Of a stretch of 64,000 nt of DNA, positions 53,742-63,245 are shown piece after piece. Source of the DNA: Gammaproteobacteria bacterium (lineage in GTDB: Bacteria; Pseudomonadota; Gammaproteobacteria; Ga0077536); the NCBI GenBank assembly GCA_020849475.1, contig JADLGE010000083.1:1-64000 (forward strand). Reading direction: 5' to 3'. Positions within the stretch are counted from its first letter, which is position 1. Each line of letters starts with the position of its first letter. A program made the translations under genes and the position numbers. The notes under the pieces are model-generated. The model saw only the letters and a program-made list of their open reading frames with translations. It was not told the origin of the DNA and searched no databases.

Positions 53742-54430
53742 GGCTGTCGACTCCGCACGCTTTCAACGAAAGCGCGAAACTGTTCGAGGTCGCGCTGCTT
53801 GATGCCCTGTGCTGCTTCGGCATCATGCGCCGCGATGGCTTCGATCAGCGCTGCGTGGTTGGACCACGACTGCGCAAAATAGGCTGGGCGTTCGGCCAGC
53901 ATGACGCGCACCGCAGCGCTACAGTGCGGCACGCTCTGCATGCGCAGCACTTCGATGAGACGCAGCAGCACCGGGCTTCTCGCCGCCTGGTAGACGGCGA
54001 ATTGAAACGCGTTGTTGCGTTCGAGCGCGCCGTGCAGGTCGCTGGCGCGGCCAGCGACCTCCACTTCGCGGCACAGGGTCGTCATCTGTTCGATGTCAGC
54101 GGTCGTGGCGTGGCGCGCCGCGCGCGCCGAGGCGTCGCCTTCGAGCGTGATGCGCAGATCCCAGATGTCGGCGGCGGCGGCGCTGTCGAGTTGCGGCACC
54201 ACGATGCCGCGATTGGGCAGCACCGCGAGGGCGTTCTCCGCCGCGAGCCGCGACACCGCCTCACGCACCGGCATCATGCTGGTGCCGAGTTCATCGGCGA
54301 GTTGGCGCAGGGTGAGCACCGCGCCCGGTTCGAGGCGACCGGACAACAGCGCGCTTTTCAAACCTTCATAGGCGAGCCCGTTGAGCGTCACGCGCTCGAC
54401 GCGGGAAAAAACCGGCGCAGGACTGGCCAT
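53738..54430 (-). CDS. GntR-family (FCD-type) transcriptional regulator
   Basis: LNGLAYEGLKSALLSGRLEPGAVLTLRQLADELGTSMMPVREAVSRLAAENAL; start at 54430 or 54472. Confidence 0.92.
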   Translation of the reverse strand: MASPAPVFSRVERVTLNGLAYEGLKSALLSGRLEPGAVLTLRQLADELGTSMMPVREAVSRLAAENALAVLPNRGIVVPQLDSAAAADIWDLRITLEGDASARAARHATTADIEQMTTLCREVEVAGRASDLHGALERNNAFQFAVYQAARSPVLLRLIEVLRMQSVPHCSAAVRVMLAERPAYFAQSWSNHAALIEAIAAHDAEAAQGIKQRDLEQFRAFVESVRSRQP

Positions 54431-54472
54431 GGCGGCTCCATGTGGCGAGGACCGCCGCAGTCTAATTGACAT

Positions 54473-54484
54473 CTGTGATCACAG
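54473..54484. promoter_or_regulatory. Perfect 12-bp palindrome, candidate GntR operator
   Basis: CTGTGATCACAG between divergent gntR and hyuA. Confidence 0.6.
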
Positions 54485-54518
54485 CTACCTATAGTCCGGC
54501 GCAATGTACGAATGACGG

Positions 54519-56618
54519 ATGAGCGGCATGGCAGACCGGCGTAGCGAACAGGCTTGGCGCATCAGCGTTGATACCGGCGGCACGTTCACCGACGTGGTGG
54601 TGGTCGATGACAGCGGACGCTTCACCATCGGCAAGGCCTTGACCACGCCGGCCCGCATCTTCGGAGGCCTTACCGCGGCGCTGGCCGACGCGGCGCAGAA
54701 GCTTGAGCTCAGCATGGCTGAAGTGCTGGCCCGCACATCGATCTTCATCTACGGCACCACGCGCGCGACCAATGCCATCGTCACCGGCTCGGTGGCGAAG
54801 ACCGCCTTCCTGACCACGGCCGGCTTCCCCGACATCCTCGTGCTGCGTGAAGGCGGCAAGTTCAATCCCCACGATTTCTCCACGCCCTTTCCCAAGCCGT
54901 ATATCCCGCGCCGCCATACGTTCGAGATCGAGGAGCGCATCGGCGCCACGGGCAAAGTGGTGAAGCCGCTCGATGAGGCGCAGGCTGAAAGCGTGCTGCG
55001 CGACATCCGCGCGCTGGGATTCGAGGCGCTGGCGGTGGCCTTGCTGTGGGCTACCGCCAACCCCATGCACGAGCGGCGTCTGGCCACACTCATCGAGCAA
55101 CACCTGCCGGGCGTGCCCTATACGCTCGGCCATGCGCTCAACCCGATACTGCGCGAATACCGGCGCGCGTCGTCGGTCGCCATCGATGCCTCGATCAAAC
55201 CCTTGATGCAGGCGCATCTGCGCGACCTGCAGAGCGATCTGCGCGACGCTGGCTACCGTGGCGAGCTCTTGATCAGCACCACCATCGGCGGCTGTATCGA
55301 TGTCGAAAGCGTCATCGAGCGGCCGATTCATACCGTGCGCTCGGGGCCGGCCATGGGCCCGGTCGCGGGGCGACGCTACGCCGCGCTCGAAGCGCGCGCC
55401 GAGCCAGCGCTGGTGGTCGACACCGGTGGCACGACTTTCGACGTCAGCCTGGTGCGCGACCAACACATCGCCATCACCCAGGAAACCTGGCTCGGCGAGC
55501 GCTTCACCGGCCACATGCTTGGCATTCCCGCCGTCGACGCGCGCAGCGTCGGCGCCGGCGGTGGTTCCATCGCGTGGCTGGACGACGCGGGCTTGCTGCA
55601 TGTCGGACCGCACAGCGCGGGGGCGGAGCCAGGGCCGGCCTGCTATGGCCGTGGCGGCACGCGCGCCACCGTCACCGATGCGGCGCTGGTGCTCGGTTAC
55701 CTCGACCCGGAATTCTTCCTCGGCGGTCGCATGCGTCTCGACACCGACGCGGCACGGCGCGCCATCAACGGCATTGCCGCGCTGCTCGGCATCAGCGCCG
55801 AGCAGGCGGCCTATTCCATCTTCGCGGTTTCCAACGAGACCATGATCAACGCCATCAAGGACATCACCGTCAGCGAAGGCATCGATCCTTCTGAAGCGGT
55901 GATCGTGGCCGGCGGCGGCGCGGCCGGACTCAACATCGTTTCGATAGCGCGCGAGTTGCAATGTCGTGCCGTCATTGCGCCGCGCACCGCCAGCGTGCTG
56001 TCCGCCTGCGGCATGCAATTCTCGGACGTCCAGGCCGAAGCCAGCGCCGCGGCGCCGACCCGCTCCGATGCCTTTGACAGAGCATTGGTCAATCGCGCGC
56101 TGGCGGATATCGACGCACGGCTTGATGAATTCGCCGCGCGACTCGCCGCGCGCGGCTTCGATCGGCTCTCACGCCACTACCGCGTCGATGCGCACTACAC
56201 CGCACAAGTGTGGGACTTGAGCGTCGAACTGCCGAGCGCGCGCATCGAAGATGCGGCCGCCGAGGAAGCGCTGGTGGAAGCCTTCCACGCCGCCCATCGC
56301 CGCGTGTTCGAAGTCGAGGATCGCGCCAGCGCGGTGGAATTCCTGAGCTGGACAGGGCGTCTCTCGGTATCGTTGCCCGATATCACGGTGGTGAGCCAGG
56401 GCGCGAGCCATGAGCAAGCGCCGACCCGGCGCCAGGTGTGGTTCGACCTCGACGGCGCAGTCGAGGCGACGGTGGTGCGCGGCGATGCGCTCGCGACAGG
56501 CGCCGAGGTCAGCGGCCCGGCGATCATCGAGGAGGCGACCACCACCTTGATCCTGCCGCCCGGCACGCGCGCGCGGCTGACCACCAACGACAGCTATGTC
56601 ATCGAGTTGAGCGCTTGA
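54519..56618 (+). CDS. hyuA: Hydantoinase/oxoprolinase subunit A
   Basis: WRISVDTGGTFTDVVVVDDSGRF, FIYGTTRATNAIVTG, VVDTGGTTFDVSLV, VGAGGGSIAWLD. Confidence 0.95.
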   Translation: MSGMADRRSEQAWRISVDTGGTFTDVVVVDDSGRFTIGKALTTPARIFGGLTAALADAAQKLELSMAEVLARTSIFIYGTTRATNAIVTGSVAKTAFLTTAGFPDILVLREGGKFNPHDFSTPFPKPYIPRRHTFEIEERIGATGKVVKPLDEAQAESVLRDIRALGFEALAVALLWATANPMHERRLATLIEQHLPGVPYTLGHALNPILREYRRASSVAIDASIKPLMQAHLRDLQSDLRDAGYRGELLISTTIGGCIDVESVIERPIHTVRSGPAMGPVAGRRYAALEARAEPALVVDTGGTTFDVSLVRDQHIAITQETWLGERFTGHMLGIPAVDARSVGAGGGSIAWLDDAGLLHVGPHSAGAEPGPACYGRGGTRATVTDAALVLGYLDPEFFLGGRMRLDTDAARRAINGIAALLGISAEQAAYSIFAVSNETMINAIKDITVSEGIDPSEAVIVAGGGAAGLNIVSIARELQCRAVIAPRTASVLSACGMQFSDVQAEASAAAPTRSDAFDRALVNRALADIDARLDEFAARLAARGFDRLSRHYRVDAHYTAQVWDLSVELPSARIEDAAAEEALVEAFHAAHRRVFEVEDRASAVEFLSWTGRLSVSLPDITVVSQGASHEQAPTRRQVWFDLDGAVEATVVRGDALATGAEVSGPAIIEEATTTLILPPGTRARLTTNDSYVIELSA

Positions 56619-56632
56619 ACGAGGAGACGCCC

Positions 56633-58453
56633 GTGACCCGCACCCACCACGCTGACGGCGCAGCCCGCAGACTGTCGCCCATGCTGCTCGCGGTACTCGC
56701 CAACCGCTTCGATGGCGTGGTGCGCGAGATGACCAACACCATGTTGCGCACCGGTCGCTCGGCGGTAATCAACTCGGCGCGCGATTTTTCCTGCGGCATC
56801 ACCACTGCTGACAATCAATTGTTCGCGACCGCTGAAGGTTTGCCGGCCCATACCTATGGTCTCAACCTGCAGACTGCGGCGATGTGCGCCTTCCATGACG
56901 ACATCGCCGAAGGCGATGCCTATCTGCACAACGATCCCTACAGTGGTAATTCCCATCCCGCCGACCACACGCTCATCGTGCCGGTGTTCTGGCAAGGCCA
57001 GCACATGTTCAATGTGTGTGCCAAGGCGCATCAGGCCGATATTGGCAACAGCCTGCCCACCACCTACCACGCCGCTGCGCGCGACATCTACGAGGAAGGC
57101 GCGCTGATCTTCCCGGCCGTACGCGTGCAGCGCGGCGGACGCAACATCGACGACATCATCCGCATGTGCCAGCGACGCATTCGCGTGCCGGACTACTGGT
57201 ACGGCGATTTCCTGGCCATGCTGGCTGCGGTGCGCACCGGCGAAAAGCGCATCCATGAAGTGTTCGCGAAATATGGCGCCGAGACGCTCGCGCGTTTCGT
57301 GACCGAGTGGTTCGACTACAGCGAAGCGCGCATGCGCCAGGCTATCCGCAATCTGCCGGCGGCGACCGTCGAGCGCCGCAGCGCGCACGATCCCCTGCCA
57401 CCGATGATGCCTGACGGCATTCCCGTGCATGCGAAGGTGACGGTCGACCCGCAAGCCGCGCGTGTGGTCATCGACCTGACCGCCAACATCGACAACATGG
57501 ACAACGGGCTCAATCTTTCCGAAGCCTGTTCGATCAGCAATTCCGTGGCTGGCATCTTCAACTGCCTGCCGAGTGATATCCCACGCAACGGCGGCTCCTA
57601 TCGCTGCGTGGAAGTGAAGCTGCGTGAAGGCGCGGCTATAGGTATTCCGCGTTTTCCCCACAGCTGTTCGGTGGCGACCACCAATGTGTCCGACCGCCTG
57701 CTCAACACCGTGCAGGCGGCGCTGTCTGATCTCGGTGAAGGCTATGGTCTGGCCGAGGGCGGCATCGGCATGGGCGCCGGCTTCTGCGTGATCTCGGGTC
57801 GTGATCCGCGCCATGGCGATCATCCCTACGTGAATCAACTCATCATCGGCAACAACGGCGGCCCGGCCAGTCCGACATGCGATGGCTGGGTGACCTACGG
57901 TATTCCAGTCGTCGCCGGCCTCATGTATCGCGACAGCGTGGAAGTGAGCGAATTGAGTTACCCCATTCACTATCGCGAGATTCGTCTCACCACCGACACC
58001 ATGGGCGCCGGCCGGCGGCGCGGCGGACCCGGTGTCGAGATCACCTATGGGCCGAGCGACGGGCCAATGACCGTGGTGTTCGCGGCCGACGGCCAGGTCA
58101 ATCCGGCGCGCGGCGTGCGCGGCGGCGGTGACGGCAACATCGGGGCCATGCACGTCATCGAGCGCGACGGCAGCCGTGTACGCGCGCCCAGCGTCGGGCA
58201 AATCGTGCTGGATGTCGGCATGTGGCTGAACGGCGTTGAAACGTCTGGCGGTGGCTATGGCGACCCTTTGGATCGGGAACCGGAGCGCGTGCGTGAAGAC
58301 GTGCTCGAACGCCACGCGACATTCGAACACGCGCGGACAGTCTATGGCGTGGTGTTCAACGACGCGCGCCTCAATGACGCGCTGGCGGTGGATGTCGAGG
58401 CCACGCACAAGCAACGCGCTGCGTTGCGCGCGGCACGGCTGCGTGCACATTGA
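56633..58453 (+). CDS. hyuB: Hydantoinase B/oxoprolinase subunit B
   Basis: MTRTHHADGAARRLSPMLLAVLANRFDGVVREMTNTMLRTGRSAVINSARDFSCGI; LHNDPYSGNSHPADHT; GTG start inferred. Confidence 0.94.
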   Translation: MTRTHHADGAARRLSPMLLAVLANRFDGVVREMTNTMLRTGRSAVINSARDFSCGITTADNQLFATAEGLPAHTYGLNLQTAAMCAFHDDIAEGDAYLHNDPYSGNSHPADHTLIVPVFWQGQHMFNVCAKAHQADIGNSLPTTYHAAARDIYEEGALIFPAVRVQRGGRNIDDIIRMCQRRIRVPDYWYGDFLAMLAAVRTGEKRIHEVFAKYGAETLARFVTEWFDYSEARMRQAIRNLPAATVERRSAHDPLPPMMPDGIPVHAKVTVDPQAARVVIDLTANIDNMDNGLNLSEACSISNSVAGIFNCLPSDIPRNGGSYRCVEVKLREGAAIGIPRFPHSCSVATTNVSDRLLNTVQAALSDLGEGYGLAEGGIGMGAGFCVISGRDPRHGDHPYVNQLIIGNNGGPASPTCDGWVTYGIPVVAGLMYRDSVEVSELSYPIHYREIRLTTDTMGAGRRRGGPGVEITYGPSDGPMTVVFAADGQVNPARGVRGGGDGNIGAMHVIERDGSRVRAPSVGQIVLDVGMWLNGVETSGGGYGDPLDREPERVREDVLERHATFEHARTVYGVVFNDARLNDALAVDVEATHKQRAALRAARLRAH

Positions 58454-58474
58454 TAACTTGCGGGAGCACTGACC

Positions 58475-59830
58475 ATGGCCACCAGCGCAATCCGAACCGC
58501 CGAGGATGAACGTCTGCCGATGCTGCTCGGCTTTCAGCGCGTCTCCGACAACACCGCGATTGCAACGCGCTTCATGGAGTACGGGCGCGGCATCTACGTC
58601 TACGACACGGACGGCCGTGAATACATCGAGGCCACTGCGTCGTTCTATGTTGCCTCTCTCGGTTATCAGAACGCCGAATTGATCGACGCCATCGAACGCC
58701 AGTATCGCGAGCTGCCGTTCTTCGTGTCGGCGCTGCATCGCACCAGCCGCGCATCGTTGGAGCTGGCCGAGAAACTGGTCAGCCTGGTGCCAGTGGCAGG
58801 CGCGCACATGTTGTTCGGCTCGACCGGCTCTGAAGCGATCGACTTCCTTATCAAGCTGCTGCGCTTCGGCGCCGTCGCGCGCGGTGAGCCGCAACGCACG
58901 ACCATCATCGGCCGCCACGGCAGCTATCACGGCGGCACCATTGCGTCCGCCAGTCTCACCGGCGGGCATCACGAGGAGTTCGGCCTGCCCATCGCTGGTT
59001 TTCGCCATGTCGCGCAGCCGGACTATCACGGCGAGCGCGAACCCGGTGAAAGCCAGACGGCGTTCTGCCAGCGCCTGGCGCGCGAACTCGAAACACTGAT
59101 AACACACGAACCGGCTGACAGCATCGCCGCGTTCTTTTGCGAGCCGATAAGTTTTTCGGCCGGCTTCAAGTTGCCGCCGGCCGACTATTTCCCAAGCATC
59201 GTGCCGGTGCTCGACGCCCACGGCATCGAACTCGTCGCTGACGAAGTGGTGACCGGTTGTGGCCGCACGGGCCAATGGTGGGGCAGTCAGAGTTTTGGCC
59301 TGACGCCCGCCCACGCGACCATGGCCAAGGGCATCACCTCGGGTTACTTCCCGTTGTCGGCGGTGGCTATCGGCGAAAACCTGTATCGCGATCTTGAGCG
59401 CGGCTCGGAACGCATCGGCACACTGGCTCATGCCGGCACCTATGCCGCGCATCCGGTCGGCGCCGCCGCGGCCTTGAAGACCCTCGAAATCATTGAGCGC
59501 GATGGCCTGGTCGAGCACGCCGCGCGCATGGGCGAGCGTCTGGGTGCGCGGCTGCTAGACTTGGCGGAACATCCCTTGGTCGGTGACGTGCGCAGCGCGG
59601 GGCTCGCCGCGTGCCTCGATTTCTTACGTCGCGATGGCGACGATCGGCCGATCAACGACGACGCCGATGCGGTGCTGGAACGCGTGTATTCCAAACTCCT
59701 CGAGCGCGGGGTGGTGGCGCGCCCGGCAGGGCGCAGCCTCATCATCGCGCCGCCGCTGGTGATCGAGGCCGATGAAATTGACGAGATCTGTCGACGCGTG
59801 AGCCTTGCGCTCGACGACGCGCTGCGCTGA
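58475..59830 (+). CDS. Class-III aminotransferase
   Basis: GSTGSEAIDFLIKLLRF, RHGSYHGGTIASASLTGG, ELVADEVVTGCGRTG, TMAKGITSGYFPLSAVAIG. Confidence 0.94.
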   Translation: MATSAIRTAEDERLPMLLGFQRVSDNTAIATRFMEYGRGIYVYDTDGREYIEATASFYVASLGYQNAELIDAIERQYRELPFFVSALHRTSRASLELAEKLVSLVPVAGAHMLFGSTGSEAIDFLIKLLRFGAVARGEPQRTTIIGRHGSYHGGTIASASLTGGHHEEFGLPIAGFRHVAQPDYHGEREPGESQTAFCQRLARELETLITHEPADSIAAFFCEPISFSAGFKLPPADYFPSIVPVLDAHGIELVADEVVTGCGRTGQWWGSQSFGLTPAHATMAKGITSGYFPLSAVAIGENLYRDLERGSERIGTLAHAGTYAAHPVGAAAALKTLEIIERDGLVEHAARMGERLGARLLDLAEHPLVGDVRSAGLAACLDFLRRDGDDRPINDDADAVLERVYSKLLERGVVARPAGRSLIIAPPLVIEADEIDEICRRVSLALDDALR

Positions 59831-59845
59831 ACGTCGCGGCGGACC

Positions 59846-60388
59846 TCAGCGCGCCGCCACCGGCGACCGCTTCAAAGTACTGAACACATCCAGCAACTGA
59901 TCGGCCAGACTGACCGCCGCGCGCCGAGTCATGCGTTCGTCGTTCATCGCGCCGCGCAGATCGGCCTCGACACGCGCGACCGCGAGATCGCGATGGACGT
60001 CTACCAGGAACACCCGCAGCCACGACACCAGGAAACTGAATTTGCGCTGCACGCCGAAGGCCACCCAGTCGGCGCCCGCCGCACGGCCGAGCGCCGCGAC
60101 CGCGGCGGGGTGGGCGATGAAATAGCCATTTGACGCCAGCGCGCGCGTCTCGGCGTCCACGCTGTGCTCGATGATGGTCACGCCGCTGGCTTTCAGGCGC
60201 TCGCGCAGGAACGGCGCGAGCGCCGCCGAGCGTGCGAGTTCGGCAGGCACGCGCGGCAGCAAGGTGTCGTCCTCGAGCCCGAAGTCGAGCACCAGCACCC
60301 GTTCACCAGCTGCGTTGGCGGCGCCGGCAAAGAGCATGAGTGCGGCGAACAGTGCGGGGAACAGGCGTGAGCGATGCAGTGCACGCAT
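59846..60388 (-). CDS. DUF2380-like secreted protein
   Basis: Signal peptide then RVLVLDFGLEDDTLLPRVPAELARSAALAPFLRERLKASGVTII. Confidence 0.7.
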   Translation of the reverse strand: MRALHRSRLFPALFAALMLFAGAANAAGERVLVLDFGLEDDTLLPRVPAELARSAALAPFLRERLKASGVTIIEHSVDAETRALASNGYFIAHPAAVAALGRAAGADWVAFGVQRKFSFLVSWLRVFLVDVHRDLAVARVEADLRGAMNDERMTRRAAVSLADQLLDVFSTLKRSPVAAR

Positions 60389-60638
60389 GGTGAATATCCA
60401 AGGTGCGGCCCATTGCCGCGATGATCAAGTTAGCGCGCAGAGGCGTTTGTGCGAAAGGTCAGGCTGCCCGCCGCGGGCCGGGCATTTTGCCCGAGGGTCA
60501 CGCAGGCTGCCCGTCGCGCTGCTGTCGCTGTAGAGCGCGCGCCGGCGCGAAGTACCTCACACAATCCGTCGGCGGCGCCCGCTAGCGCGTGGGTATACTC
60601 GAGGCACGGTGCAAGGGCGGGGAGTAGGAGAGGGAACC

Positions 60639-63098
60639 ATGGAACGACATCGTGCACGACCGCGCTGCCTTGCAGCCGCACTCGCCTCGGCGCTCGCGAC
60701 TGTTACTGCCGAGGGCGCTGACCATACCCGCGAGGTCGTACGCGCGGGCGACGACTTCGGTGGTCCGGGCAGCGCCTTCACGTCTTTCATCGCGCCCACC
60801 ATCAACAATGCCGGCGCGGTGGTGTTCAATGCGCGTCTTGCCGGCGACGCCATCACCGGGGCAAACAACAGCGGCGTCTATCGTTACCAACTGACTGCGC
60901 CCGCGTTGCCGGTGGTCAACGGCTTGGTCGAATTACTGCGCGAAGGCAACTCGTTCGCTGCCGGCAGCGGCGCACTCACCCCGGCCGACCTGTTCCTGGC
61001 GCGCGTACAGCTCGAGAAGCCGGTGTTCAACCTTGCGGTGCCGGTAGTCGGCAAATTCGACGCCATCGCGGCGCAGGTGCGCACCGTCGGTGGCCTGGCC
61101 GCGGGCGATTCGGTCATCGTCGTGGAGGAGCTCAACCTGCCGGGGTTCGCGCTCGCCGGTGTCGAAGGCGAAGACCTGCCGGGTGGCAACGGCAGCTTGC
61201 GCGATCTGGCCGGTTTCAATCTGTTCGGCGTGGGCATCAACGGTGAAACCGGCTTCTTTGCCGCGATGAATAACACCACCGGCGGCACAGCGGACGACAC
61301 CGCGCTGTTCCGCTATCAGAACGGTGTGCTCACCGAACTGGTACGCGAAGGCGATGCGCCCAGCGGCACGACGCTCTCCGGCGTGTTCTCGCCGCGCATG
61401 AACCGCACGGGTGAAGTGGCCTTCCTGGGCGGACTCGCGAGCGGCGACGTCACCACCGACAGCGCCGTGTTCCGCATCGCCGGCAATGGCACGGCGACCT
61501 CGCGCATCGTGGTCGAGGGCGACGCCGTGCCCGGTGGTGATGGTGAATTCGGCACGTTTGGCGAAGTGAGCATCAACGGCGCGGGCGATGTGGCATGGAC
61601 CGCGCTGTTGCGCAACACCGATGGTCTGCCGGGCACGCCTTTCGCCGGCAGCACGGCGCTCGACGACAGTGCTCTTTATCTAGCGCGCGCCAACGGCACG
61701 CTGCTGCAACTCGCGCGGGAAGGTGACGAAGTGAGTCCCGGCGGTGCGCGCCTGGGCGCGCTGGCCGATGCGTTCAGCGGTGACGTGCCACGACCGAGTT
61801 TCAACGACGATGGCGCGGCGGCCTTCCGCGCCGAGCTGTTCAATGGGGACGCCGAGACCAGCACCGGCATTTTTATCGCCGCGCCTGATGGCCTCACCGA
61901 GATCGCGCGCAGTGGTGCGGCCTACGACGACGGCCTGTTCGGCAGCTTCGATCACCCGGTCATCAACAACCGTCGTATGGTGGCCTTCAAGACCGAGATA
62001 GTGGCCGGCGATGTGAGCGGTGAAGAAGGCACGGTGCCCGTCCTCGAGACCGCGCTGGTGGTCTCCGACGGTATCGATTTCGCCACCGTCGCGCGCGAGG
62101 GCGATGTGCTCGATGGTGGCACCGTGTTCGACATCGACTTCAACGCTGACCCGACCGGGCCGTCCAATGGTTTCGACGATCTCGGACGCGTCGCCTACCA
62201 GGTGACCTACGCGAACGGCGTGCGCGCCATCAACGTGTGGACGCCACGCGCCCTGTGGCGCGGCAGCTTCGCGCCGCCCGATGGCGAAGCGCAGTGGGAC
62301 GACGCGCACAACTGGCGTTTCGGCATGCTGCCCGGCGCGGCGCAGGATGCCGATATCGTCACTACCGGCGGTGTCATCCATGGCCCGGGCCACGACACCA
62401 CGCTGGCCTCGCTGACGGTGGGCGGCTCCACCCGTCTGCTACTCGGCAGCGGTGGACTCGGCACCATCGGTGGCTTGGCCATTGGCGCCGACGCGAGTGT
62501 AGAAGGTGGCGGCGCGGTGTCCGGACCGGTCTCCAATGAGGGCGCCATCCATGTCACGCCGGGCCACGCGCTGACCATGAACGGCGAACTCGTGAACGGC
62601 GGTGAAATCCGCGTCGACGCTGTCGCCACTGTGCGCTTTGCGGGCGGCTATGCCGGCAGCGGCTTCATCAGCGGCGCGGGCGCCAGCCTGTTCGAAGGTG
62701 GGCTCAGACCCGGCGACAGCCCGACGCTCATGCAGGTCGAAGGCGATATGGTGCTCGGCGACGCCAATGAGACCGTGCTCGAAATCGCCGGGCTGGCGCG
62801 CGGCATGCAGTACGACGCGCTGGACGTCGGCGGTCATCTCACGCTCGGCGGCTCGCTGCGTATTGCGCTGCTGGACGGCTTCCAACTGGCCGCGGGGCAG
62901 AGCTTCCTGCTGTTCGATGCCGGATTGCTGGACGGTGGCTTCGCTGACCTGCTGCTGCCCGAAATTGATGGCCTGACGCTCGCCTGGGGGCGTGACTCGC
63001 ACAGTCTGCGGCTCTCGGTGCAGGCGGTGCCGGTGCCGGACATGGCCTGGATGTTCGCCGCTGTTGCCTTGTGGATGCACCGCCGCCGGCGCCCTTGA
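60639..63098 (+). CDS. Secreted tandem-repeat (NxxGxxAF-type) protein with C-terminal sorting-like tail
   Basis: Repeats NNAGAVVFNARL, NRTGEVAFLGGL, NGAGDVAWTALL, NDDGAAAFRAEL with LVREGD units; tail VPVPDMAWMFAAVALWMHRRRRP. Confidence 0.82.
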   Translation: MERHRARPRCLAAALASALATVTAEGADHTREVVRAGDDFGGPGSAFTSFIAPTINNAGAVVFNARLAGDAITGANNSGVYRYQLTAPALPVVNGLVELLREGNSFAAGSGALTPADLFLARVQLEKPVFNLAVPVVGKFDAIAAQVRTVGGLAAGDSVIVVEELNLPGFALAGVEGEDLPGGNGSLRDLAGFNLFGVGINGETGFFAAMNNTTGGTADDTALFRYQNGVLTELVREGDAPSGTTLSGVFSPRMNRTGEVAFLGGLASGDVTTDSAVFRIAGNGTATSRIVVEGDAVPGGDGEFGTFGEVSINGAGDVAWTALLRNTDGLPGTPFAGSTALDDSALYLARANGTLLQLAREGDEVSPGGARLGALADAFSGDVPRPSFNDDGAAAFRAELFNGDAETSTGIFIAAPDGLTEIARSGAAYDDGLFGSFDHPVINNRRMVAFKTEIVAGDVSGEEGTVPVLETALVVSDGIDFATVAREGDVLDGGTVFDIDFNADPTGPSNGFDDLGRVAYQVTYANGVRAINVWTPRALWRGSFAPPDGEAQWDDAHNWRFGMLPGAAQDADIVTTGGVIHGPGHDTTLASLTVGGSTRLLLGSGGLGTIGGLAIGADASVEGGGAVSGPVSNEGAIHVTPGHALTMNGELVNGGEIRVDAVATVRFAGGYAGSGFISGAGASLFEGGLRPGDSPTLMQVEGDMVLGDANETVLEIAGLARGMQYDALDVGGHLTLGGSLRIALLDGFQLAAGQSFLLFDAGLLDGGFADLLLPEIDGLTLAWGRDSHSLRLSVQAVPVPDMAWMFAAVALWMHRRRRP

Positions 63099-63245
63099 GG
63101 CCGGTGGGGCGTCGCGGTTCTCCATCCTTGGCCATGGCGGTCGCTAACGGCTGACGGTCTGCCGCGTCACGGCGCATGCTCGAACTGTCGGGCCGCGGCC
63201 CGGGTTTCGCCCTGCATGGGCACTATCTTCTGGAGGTGAATTGAC

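Noticed and set aside
54489-56018. 509-aa minus-strand ORF opposite hyuA
   Set aside because: Antisense to a full-length conserved gene; no family features
56594-59518. 974-aa minus-strand ORF opposite hyuB and the aminotransferase
   Set aside because: Antisense shadow of well-supported plus-strand genes in high-GC DNA; low-complexity His/Ala/Arg-rich translation with no recognisable domain
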